DNA from: Neisseriaceae bacterium CLB008
GTDB lineage: Bacteria > Pseudomonadota > Gammaproteobacteria > Burkholderiales > Neisseriaceae
Reading direction: 5' to 3'
DNA: 64,000 nucleotides
NCBI GenBank assembly: GCA_041228285.1
Contig: CP166133.1
Location: 2,451,380-2,515,379 of the forward strand
In this document: in pieces, positions 55,357 through 64,000 of the stretch
Layout: each line of letters starts with the position of its first letter
Position numbering within the stretch: the stretch's first letter is position 1
Made by a program: the position numbers and the translations under genes
Notes under the pieces: generated by a model
The model's database searches: none
The model's input: only the letters and a program-made list of their open reading frames with translations
What the model was told of the DNA's origin: nothing

Positions 55357-55863
55357 ATGAGTGAACATGATGAATGGGTCAGCAAGACCCAAAAAAAGAA
55401 AGAAATGGACGATCTACAAGACTTAGGCGTTCAGTTAACCAAGCTATCGGTTGACACCTTAAAAAAAATGCCGCTGCCGGAAGACCTCTTGGATGCCTTA
55501 AAGCAACACAAGAAAATCACCGCCAACGGCGCCCTGAAACGTCAGCTACAGTTTATTGGTCGGCTCATGCGCGATGTAGATCCTGAGCCCATCGAAGCCT
55601 TTTTGGCCCGTCTCAAAGGCGACAACGCAGCCCACAACGCCTACCTACAGCGCTTAGAGCTCTTACGTACGCAGTTGGTTGCTGATGATCAGGCCTTAAA
55701 CACCGTGATTGCCGACTGCCCTGATGCGGATATTTCGTATTTACGAACCCTCGTCCGTAACGCCCGCAAGGAACAGGCGCAAGAAAAATCGCCTAAAGCC
55801 TTTAAAGCTTTGTTCCAAGCCCTTAAAGAAACCTATGACCAACAGCAATCGTCTCAAGGTTAG
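55357..55863 (+). CDS. yjgA: YjgA family (DUF615) ribosome-associated protein
   Basis: 168 residues, highly charged and helical. VSKTQKKKEMDDLQDLGVQL at the start and KRQLQFIGRLMRDVDPEPIEAFL in the middle are the DUF615 signatures. E. coli YjgA (DarP) associates with late 50S precursors. It is divergent from pmbA by 127 bases. The start is preceded by weak pairing sequence only, but no better start exists. The yheT gene follows after 26 bases. Confidence 0.93.
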   Translation: MSEHDEWVSKTQKKKEMDDLQDLGVQLTKLSVDTLKKMPLPEDLLDALKQHKKITANGALKRQLQFIGRLMRDVDPEPIEAFLARLKGDNAAHNAYLQRLELLRTQLVADDQALNTVIADCPDADISYLRTLVRNARKEQAQEKSPKAFKALFQALKETYDQQQSSQG

Positions 55864-55889
55864 CTCACCTAAGTGAATGAATCTGTACC

Positions 55890-56846
55890 ATGAACGCTAC
55901 CGAATATCGCGCACCAAAGTGGTTGAAAGGCGGACACAGCCAAACCATTTGGTCGTCAAAATGCATCCCTACCCCTGCGCCAAACTATCGGCGCATGTAT
56001 TTGCCTACGCCAGACCAAAGCACCACATTGGCCTGTGATTTCATCGACAGCAGCCAAGCAGATGCGCCGTTAGTGGTGCTGTTTCATGGTTTAGAAGGCA
56101 GTAGCCACAGTCACTATGCCAAAGCCCTCATGAACCACGTAGCCGCCGCTAATCTAAACGGCGTGGTAGTGCATTTTCGGGGCTGCGGCAACAACATTAA
56201 CCTAGGCCGCCGCGCCTATCATTCAGGCGACACCGACGAAGCCCGCTGGGTTTTTGCCCATCTGAAACAAACTTATCAAAAAATTTATGCTGCCGGCGTG
56301 TCTCTTGGCGGCAATATGTTGGCCAAATACATGGGCGAAACCCGTGAAGCGGCTCTGTGTGAAGCCGCCGCCATCATCAGCGCCCCCTTAGACTTAGTAG
56401 CGGCCAGCGAGGCCTTAAGTAAAGGGTTTGCTAAACGGGTGTACATCCCTTACTTTTTGAACACGCTTAAAAGCAATGCCAAAATTCAATGGTCGGCCCA
56501 TCCCGACCTCTTTGAGTTAGACAGCGTCTTGAAAGTTAAAACCCTCAGTGCCTTTGATAATCTGGTCACAGCACCGATGCATGGCTTTAAAAACGCCGTG
56601 GACTACTGGACTCAGTCGAGCGCCAAACCCTATTTAAAACACATCCAAAAACCCACTCTGGTTTTAAATGCCTTAAATGACCCGTTTTTACCCGCATCCG
56701 CCCTACCCACGGCGGCCATGGTCTCAAACAGCGTCACTTTATTGCAGCCACCAGAAGGGGGCCATGTGGGCTTTGCCAGCGGCCCCTTCCCCGGAAATGT
56801 CAATTGGTTGCCCCAAACCATCTTGAAATTTTTCCATTTGGCCTAA
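55890..56846 (+). CDS. yheT: Alpha/beta hydrolase, YheT family
   Basis: 318 residues. YRAPKWLKGGHSQTIWSS at the start, VVLFHGLEGSSHSHYAKALM and VVHFRGCG are family hallmarks. The nucleophile elbow is GVSLGGNML (Ser about 134), and the catalytic His is in PEGGHVGFASG near the end. Hydrolases of this family act on unknown, possibly lipid-like esters. It lies 26 bases after yjgA and ends 30 bases before trpC, so the three could form one transcript. Confidence 0.92.
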   Translation: MNATEYRAPKWLKGGHSQTIWSSKCIPTPAPNYRRMYLPTPDQSTTLACDFIDSSQADAPLVVLFHGLEGSSHSHYAKALMNHVAAANLNGVVVHFRGCGNNINLGRRAYHSGDTDEARWVFAHLKQTYQKIYAAGVSLGGNMLAKYMGETREAALCEAAAIISAPLDLVAASEALSKGFAKRVYIPYFLNTLKSNAKIQWSAHPDLFELDSVLKVKTLSAFDNLVTAPMHGFKNAVDYWTQSSAKPYLKHIQKPTLVLNALNDPFLPASALPTAAMVSNSVTLLQPPEGGHVGFASGPFPGNVNWLPQTILKFFHLA

Positions 56847-56876
56847 TTAATAACAATAACCAACGAGGAGTCTGCT

Positions 56877-57659
56877 GTGTCAGATATTTTAGAAAAGATC
56901 TTAGCCACCAAAGCCTTAGAGGTCGCCCGCGACCAAGAATCTCTGCCCTTAGCCGAGCTAAAGGCCAAAGCCCTAGCCCAACCGGCACCGCGTGACTTTA
57001 CCGCGGCCATTTTGGCCAAGCATGCAGCAGACCAACCCGCGATTATTGCCGAGATCAAAAAAGCCAGCCCATCTAAAGGCTTGATTCGCGCTGATTTTGA
57101 TCCCGTTTGGATTGCCCAAGAATACGAAGCGGCTGGCGCAGCCTGCCTGTCGGTGTTGACCGACGAGCAATATTTTCAAGGCTCGTTTGAATACCTACAG
57201 GCGGCACGCCAAGCCTGCAGTTTGCCAGTGCTGCGTAAAGACTTTATTATAGATGAATATCAAATCTATCAAGCACGTTACTGGGGCGCCGATGCCATCC
57301 TCTTGATTGCCGCCGCCCTCAGCACAGAACAAATGCAGGCTTTTGAGGCCACTGCTCACGCCTTAAATATGAGCGTGCTGGTTGAGGTACACAATATGAC
57401 AGAATTGCAAAAGTGTACCCCTTTAACCACACCTTTATTGGGTATTAATAACCGAGATTTACGTACATTTGACGTTAGTTTAGACAACACTTTAGCGCTT
57501 TTACCGCACATTCAAAATCGCATTGTGGTGACCGAAAGCGGCATCAGCTCTAAGTCCGATGTTGATTTAATGCGACGTCATGGCGTGGAGACCTTCTTGA
57601 TCGGTGAGACTTTCATGAAATCTCCATATATAAGAGAAGCAGTTGCACAACTGCTTTAA
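56877..57659 (+). CDS. trpC: Indole-3-glycerol phosphate synthase
   Basis: 260 residues, start GTG with GAGGAGTCTGCT. Single-function TrpC (no TrpF fusion): [15 protein letters not shown] with the first catalytic Lys, [12 protein letters not shown] with the second, [12 protein letters not shown] and [13 protein letters not shown] for phosphate binding. It converts CdRP to indole-3-glycerol phosphate in tryptophan synthesis. The other trp genes are not in this window. The end is followed by an FNR-like site. Confidence 0.97.
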   Translation: MSDILEKILATKALEVARDQESLPLAELKAKALAQPAPRDFTAAILAKHAADQPAIIAEIKKASPSKGLIRADFDPVWIAQEYEAAGAACLSVLTDEQYFQGSFEYLQAARQACSLPVLRKDFIIDEYQIYQARYWGADAILLIAAALSTEQMQAFEATAHALNMSVLVEVHNMTELQKCTPLTTPLLGINNRDLRTFDVSLDNTLALLPHIQNRIVVTESGISSKSDVDLMRRHGVETFLIGETFMKSPYIREAVAQLL

Positions 57660-57670
57660 TTGGCGCAAAA

Positions 57671-57684
57671 TTGACTTAAATCAA
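57671..57684. promoter_or_regulatory. FNR/ANR-like box between trpC and map
   Basis: TTGACTTAAATCAA matches TTGAT-N4-ATCAA in nine of ten defined positions. A CATATT candidate -10 (57706-57711) follows at the same distance as in the RIC promoter. Alternatively, the region with GCAAAA/TTTTTGC may be the trpC terminator. Confidence 0.45.
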
Positions 57685-57769
57685 ATTTTTGCAGGTGTTT
57701 ATTGCCATATTTCATAATTACGCCACATTTAATTATTGCGTCGTCATGAATGGCCAGCACCGAATTTAT

Positions 57770-57798
57770 GGCTTGATCATGCACCTCATGGTCAAGCC
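57770..57798 (+). promoter_or_regulatory. Long hairpin in the leader just before map
   Basis: GGCTTGATCATG and CATGGTCAAGCC form a 12-bp stem with one T-G pair and a 5-base loop. No T run follows; AGGAAATAGG for map comes directly after. It looks like an mRNA structure and not a terminator, and it could affect translation or stability. Confidence 0.45.
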
Positions 57799-57822
57799 AA
57801 ATAGGAAATAGGTACTTCATCA

Positions 57823-58611
57823 ATGTCTGTACACATAAAAACAGCGGCTGAAATTGAAAAAATGCGCGAGGCCGGCCAGCTTGCCGCGCAGCTGCTAGAT
57901 TACATCACCCCTTTTGTGAAGGTGGGCGTCACCACCAATGAATTAAATCAGCTGGCCCACGATTATCAAGTTAACGTACAAGGCGTGACGCCTGCAACGT
58001 TGAACTACACGCCCGAAGGCTGTACACCTTTTCCAAAATCAATGTGCACTTCGGTCAATCACGTTATTTGTCACGGCATTCCCGATGACAAGGCATTAAA
58101 AAATGGCGACGCCATGAATATTGACGTTACCATCATTACCAAAGAAGGCTGGCACGGCGACTCAAGCCGCATGTTTTTGGTGGGCAAAGTTGCCCCTCAC
58201 GTTGAACGCCTCGCCCGCATTACGCACGAATGCATGATGCTGGGGATTGAACAGGTTAAGCCTGGCGCAACGCTTGGGGACATAGGTTTCGCGATTCAGC
58301 AACACGCGGAAAGCAGTGGCTACTCAGTTGTTCAAGAGTTTTGTGGCCACGGCATTGGTCTTAATTTCCACGAAGCACCACAAGTGGTACATTATGGCCA
58401 AAAAGGGACGGGCATGGTGCTAGAACCTGGCATGATCTTCACGATTGAACCAATGATCAACCAGGGCAAGAGACACTTGCGTATTTTAGCGGATGGCTGG
58501 ACAGTAGTAACGAAAGATCGCTCTTTATCAGCACAGTGGGAACACATGGTTTTAGTGACAGAAACAGGCTATGAAATCTTAACCATAAGCCCAATGACAC
58601 AGCAACCTTAA
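57823..58611 (+). CDS. map: Methionine aminopeptidase, type I
   Basis: 262 residues. Metal ligands are in the usual motifs: NIDVTIITKEGWHGDSSRMF (two Asp), HGIGLNFHEAPQV (His), FTIEPMI (Glu) and QWEHMVLVTETG (Glu). CHGIPDDKALKNGD holds the substrate His. It removes N-terminal Met from nascent proteins in the cytoplasm. There is no N-terminal SEC-C zinc extension, which is the normal short form. The 163 bases upstream carry an FNR-like box and a long hairpin. Confidence 0.96.
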   Translation: MSVHIKTAAEIEKMREAGQLAAQLLDYITPFVKVGVTTNELNQLAHDYQVNVQGVTPATLNYTPEGCTPFPKSMCTSVNHVICHGIPDDKALKNGDAMNIDVTIITKEGWHGDSSRMFLVGKVAPHVERLARITHECMMLGIEQVKPGATLGDIGFAIQQHAESSGYSVVQEFCGHGIGLNFHEAPQVVHYGQKGTGMVLEPGMIFTIEPMINQGKRHLRILADGWTVVTKDRSLSAQWEHMVLVTETGYEILTISPMTQQP

Positions 58612-58752
58612 TTGCCAATTGTTTGATAAAAGTTCTTTCCTAAATTAACAATAAATAATATTATATTATTACTCTCTCATTTTTGAATATATATTGCGTA
58701 TATTTGAAAACTACACACATACTTTCTATTAATATGATAAAGGAAAACAAGC

Positions 58753-59046
58753 ATGAAAGCTTTTGATAAAATCGAAAACCCAAGAGACATACGCAAACGT
58801 CTTGGCATGAACCAACAAGAGTTCTGGAGCCAAATCGGTGTGACTCAATCAGGTGGTTCTCGTTATGAGTCAGGCCGGAATATCCCTAAACCCGTTCGCG
58901 AATTGCTACGTTTGGTGCACATTGAGCGCATTGACTTGGCAAAAGCCAGCCGTGAAGACTTAGAAATCTCTCACTTGCTGAAAGAACAAAACCCAGATCT
59001 TTATAAAACTCTAAAAAAAGCAGCAAAATCTAAGATCGCTGGTTAA
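58753..59046 (+). CDS. Helix-turn-helix protein (XRE-like)
   Basis: 97 residues. An XRE-type helix-turn-helix is visible at about 12-50: IRKRLGMNQQEFWSQIGVTQ, then SGGSRYESGRNIPKPVRELL. The rest is helical and lysine-rich at the end, suggesting a small DNA-binding regulator. AAAGGAAAACAAGC precedes the start. The upstream 140 bases are AT-rich. I recall similar small regulators in other Neisseriaceae but no named function. Single gene with terminator; the target is unknown. Confidence 0.8.
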   Translation: MKAFDKIENPRDIRKRLGMNQQEFWSQIGVTQSGGSRYESGRNIPKPVRELLRLVHIERIDLAKASREDLEISHLLKEQNPDLYKTLKKAAKSKIAG

Positions 59047-59053
59047 GCAAAAA

Positions 59054-59081
59054 AACCCAATCGTTTTCGATTGGGTTTTTT
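59054..59081 (+). terminator. Terminator of the HTH gene
   Basis: AACCCAATCG and CGATTGGGTT stem with loop TTTT and T run. Confidence 0.9.
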
Positions 59082-59101
59082 ATGGTGTCAATAAATCACC
59101 G

Positions 59102-59950
59102 TTAGCCGCGACTGCGTCCGGTAATGATGCCGCTGAGCACAATAATCACCATCGCCACCACTTCTGGCACACTGATCCCATCGCCTAACCACAAAACACC
59201 CAGCAGCGTTGAGAACACCACGTTCAAATAAGACAGCGCCGCCACCAAATACTTACGCCCCACCTTATAAGCACGCGTCATCGACATCTGCCCCGCCGTG
59301 GCCGTCACGCCCAGACCCAACAAATACCACACGTTTTCCCAAGTCACAGCATGCCAGCCATCAAACGTCGCCAAGAGTGCGCCCAAAACCGTACACACCA
59401 CCGAAAAATAGAACACAATGCGCCATTCTTCTTCGCCCATTTTGGCCAATTCGCGTACCTGTAAATAAGCCCAGCCGGCAAAAAAGCCCGCCGCCAAACC
59501 CACTAAGCCATACCAGAGCTGATCTTCGCCCATGGTTGGGCGTAACAATAAAGCCACGCCAATAAAGCCCAAGACCAAACCCAAAATCACACCGCGAGAC
59601 AGCCGCTCTTTCAGTACAATCACCGACAAAATGGCCAAAGCCATCGGCGACGTATAGTTCAGCGTTACCGCCGTAGCCAAGGGCAGATGCACCAGGGCAT
59701 AAAAAAAGCATAAAATACCCAAACTGCCGGCTACGCCACGGCCTATGTGCGCTTTGACATGCGGCGTATAAAAGGTATAGCCGCGCATCAAGGCCAGGCC
59801 ACCCAAGAAGAGCACCCCAAAAGCCGTACGCCAAAAAGTCAGTTCAAAAGGGCCAAAATAAGCCGAACCGGCTTTAACAAAAGCCCCCATCAGCGAAAAA
59901 CAAATCGCCGTCACCACCATCCATCCAGAACCCAACGTTATGGCCTTCAT
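59102..59950 (-). CDS. EamA/DMT family transporter
   Basis: 282 residues from ATG 59950. An upstream ATG at 60001 falls inside the ftsB terminator, and 59950 has AGAGG ten bases before it. Ten helices in two EamA repeats; GAFVKAGSAYFGPFELTFWRTAFG opens the first, LPLATAVTLNYTSPMALAIL and ALSYLNVVFSTLLGVLWLGDG are the family's conserved helices. It probably exports metabolites; the substrate is unknown. The gene starts just after ftsB with a terminator between them. Confidence 0.85.
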   Translation of the reverse strand: MKAITLGSGWMVVTAICFSLMGAFVKAGSAYFGPFELTFWRTAFGVLFLGGLALMRGYTFYTPHVKAHIGRGVAGSLGILCFFYALVHLPLATAVTLNYTSPMALAILSVIVLKERLSRGVILGLVLGFIGVALLLRPTMGEDQLWYGLVGLAAGFFAGWAYLQVRELAKMGEEEWRIVFYFSVVCTVLGALLATFDGWHAVTWENVWYLLGLGVTATAGQMSMTRAYKVGRKYLVAALSYLNVVFSTLLGVLWLGDGISVPEVVAMVIIVLSGIITGRSRG

Positions 59951-59985
59951 GTTTTTAATGCCTCTATCCTGTTTGTGTCGTTCGT

Positions 59986-60017
59986 AAAAAAAGTCACCCA
60001 CGTGTGGGTGACTTTTT
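59986..60017 (-). terminator. Terminator of the eno-ftsB operon
   Basis: GTCACCCAC and GTGGGTGAC stem with 2-base loop, flanked by A and T runs, so it may work on both strands. It lies 11 bases after ftsB. Confidence 0.85.
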
Positions 60018-60027
60018 CACAACATTA

Positions 60028-60297
60028 TTATTCTTTGATTCGGTAAAATACTTCACCTTGACCAATATAACCCATTTCATCACGGGCTACTTCAGAAATG
60101 GCGTCTTCACCTTGTTTAAAATCTTGAATGTCTGCTTCGATTTCTTTATTACGCTGGGTGAGTTTCTCCACGTTTTCGTTTTGAATGACGGCGTTCTCTT
60201 GCAAACGCCATACGTCCTGCCACCCCCCTTTGTCTAGCCAGAGGCGCTGTTGGAACCACACCAAAACCACCAATAGCAAAACGGTCACCCATTTCAT
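60028..60297 (-). CDS. ftsB: Cell division protein FtsB
   Basis: 89 residues. One N-terminal membrane helix (WVTVLLLVVLVWFQQRLWLDK), then a coiled coil (VWRLQENAVIQNENVEKLTQRNKEIEAD) and AISEVARDEMGYIGQGEVFYRI, the FtsB C-terminal motif that meets FtsL and FtsQ. It is a bitopic divisome protein. It lies 16 bases after eno, a common arrangement in beta- and gammaproteobacteria. Confidence 0.95.
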   Translation of the reverse strand: MKWVTVLLLVVLVWFQQRLWLDKGGWQDVWRLQENAVIQNENVEKLTQRNKEIEADIQDFKQGEDAISEVARDEMGYIGQGEVFYRIKE

Positions 60298-60313
60298 AAA
60301 GTCATCCTAATGC

Positions 60314-61609
<1,296 letters not shown>

Positions 61610-61665
61610 TCATTAAATAAGCTTGTGGGGCAGCGTTTCCCACTCTGCCCCGACAAAAATCACAA

Positions 61666-62133
61666 TCAAAAAAACGTTTCGCTGGCGCTGGCCATCAGGC
61701 CAAGCTCCGCCAACAGCCCACTCAATGGGGCATCATCTGCGCTTTGGCTTAAAAAGACGATGTATTCATCCATCGACGTCTCCATGCGCCAAAGGGTTAA
61801 ACCATAGGCTTCAAATGCGCTTTGCACCTGAGGCATGGCCGCCTCTACGTAATCATCATCAAACACCAGCTCGGCCAGCAATTCTTCGCTCAAGCCCAGC
61901 CGATTTGTCATTTCCTCAATCCCAGCCATGAAACCGTCGAAATCTTTCCAATCGACGCGAAACGCTTTTTCTGGCGGCAAAACCTCGGTCAAGACAAAAT
62001 GCAAGGGCGTGTCGTCACTCAATAAGCGTTCACGTACTTGCTCAAACTCCCCAGGCACCACGCTTTCATCATCAAAAGCCAATAGCTGCAAAAAATGCAC
62101 CAAGTGTTCTGGGTTAATAAATGCCACATCCAT
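61666..62133 (-). CDS. Hypothetical acidic protein (possible DUF6630)
   Basis: 155 residues, strongly acidic, no membrane segment. I do not firmly recognise it. Patterns such as INPEHLVHFLQLLAFDDE, WKDFDGFMAGIEEMTNRLGL and LTLWRMETSMDEYIVFL suggest the DUF6630 family, a cytoplasmic protein group of unknown function; this is from memory. The site AAGGGCTGACT precedes the ATG. It lies between pyrG and eno, where related bacteria often have kdsA, and 68 bases before eno. Confidence 0.75.
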   Translation of the reverse strand: MDVAFINPEHLVHFLQLLAFDDESVVPGEFEQVRERLLSDDTPLHFVLTEVLPPEKAFRVDWKDFDGFMAGIEEMTNRLGLSEELLAELVFDDDYVEAAMPQVQSAFEAYGLTLWRMETSMDEYIVFLSQSADDAPLSGLLAELGLMASASETFF

Positions 62134-62135
62134 AG

Positions 62136-62464
62136 TCAGCCCTTAAGCATGAAAAATCGTCTGCTTAGGTTGGTAAGCAGACGATTAAGCGACACACACT
62201 GTTTCACACATCTTTGGGCCAGTACCAAACGGCCCAGCTGAATCTGTGTACTCATTAAACAGCTCATTTTACCTAATGGCCACGCAGCTAAAGCGCGCTC
62301 CAGCAAACGCTTGAGCACACAAACGGCGCCCAAAAGATAGCCACTAGGCTGAATAGGCAACGGGATACAGCCCTGGCTCGCACTGACCCCAGCCCGCTCC
62401 ATCAAGGAGAGGCTTTGTCTAAACGCTAAGCCAGATACATGCATACCCATCACCTTAAAAGCCA

Positions 62465-62465
<1 letters not shown>
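62136..62465 (-). CDS. Doubtful 109-codon ORF directly after pyrG
   Basis: The open frame starts in a TAATG overlap with the pyrG stop and ends at TGA inside the next gene's ribosome binding site, which looks like tight operon packing. Against it: the pyrG terminator hairpin (62152-62186) falls within its last codons, the product (MAFKVMGMHVSGLAFRQ...) has no clear domain, and its composition is not convincing. It may be untranslated spacer. Confidence 0.3.
62152..62186 (-). terminator. Terminator downstream of pyrG
   Basis: AATCGTCTGCTTA and TAAGCAGACGATT form a 13-bp perfect stem with a 6-base loop. On the minus strand it is followed by TTTTTC. It is 280 bases after the pyrG stop. Confidence 0.8.

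Positions 62466-64000
<1,535 letters not shown>

Overview
The window looks like a chromosomal segment of a betaproteobacterium, most likely of the order Neisseriales. The reasons are the gene order (bolA next to C5a-type peptidyl-prolyl isomerases; pyrG, eno and ftsB clustered), compact operons with ATGA or 1-base overlaps, and best recall of the housekeeping proteins. No canonical Neisseria DNA uptake sequence was found by eye, so the genus is left open. Both ends are cut: a bolA 3' end at the left and pyrG lacking its first ~35 codons at the right.

Layout. 1-2.7 kb: bolA end and three tandem parvulin-type periplasmic isomerases. 2.7-5.4 kb: clpB behind a near-consensus sigma-32 promoter. 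5.5-13 kb: Tat-exported amidase, DHA2 drug exporter, pobA, type I asparaginase, a VUT-family transporter coupled to a divergent QueF-like protein, and nei. 13.16 kb: tRNA-Ser(GGA). 13.3-16.2 kb: an AT-rich patch directly 3' of the tRNA with a membrane-anchored dCTP-deaminase-like protein, ThyX, a decayed ORF upstream of them and a C-terminal gene fragment downstream. 16.2-23.1 kb: a seven-gene chaperone-usher fimbrial operon. 23.3-23.65 kb: a stand-alone protein with an RNA polymerase alpha-CTD-like domain, followed by about 1 kb of AT-rich DNA. 24.5-31.1 kb: a candidate terminated small RNA, a secreted carboxylesterase, and a catabolic set on the minus strand (YkvI-type transporter, FAD amino-acid oxidoreductase, RidA, ThDP decarboxylase). 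31.3-31.7 kb: REP-like hairpin repeats. 31.7-33.9 kb: an MFS carrier and a nitrosative-stress RIC protein behind FNR and NsrR boxes. 33.9-40.3 kb: a four-gene tripartite ABC exporter. 40.9-47.5 kb: an iron-regulated siderophore-uptake locus (AraC regulator, TonB receptor, DUF3649, PepSY, cupin, RhtX/FptX permease) with two Fur boxes. 47.6-64 kb: mainly housekeeping genes (dbpA, zinc-independent L36/L31 with a Zur box, GNAT-dinB, an LprI-like lipoprotein, a BI-1 protein, dsbB, pmbA, yjgA, yheT, trpC, map, an HTH protein, an EamA exporter, eno-ftsB, pyrG).

How the genes work together. Several blocks are physiologically coherent: zinc starvation (Zur with L31B/L36B), iron starvation (Fur with xenosiderophore uptake), nitric oxide or low oxygen (FNR/NsrR with RIC), heat shock (sigma-32 with ClpB), and amino-acid oxidation with RidA clearing reactive imines. 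The least explained parts are the tRNA-linked dcd-like/thyX pair, where the deaminase homologue appears to lack the catalytic glutamate and carries a membrane helix plus coiled coil, and the orphan alpha-CTD protein just upstream of the fimbrial operon. These are the best candidates for something undescribed.

Limits: all assignments come from reading the sequence and recalled family motifs. No searches were run. Start codons were moved where a ribosome binding site or signal peptide argued for it.
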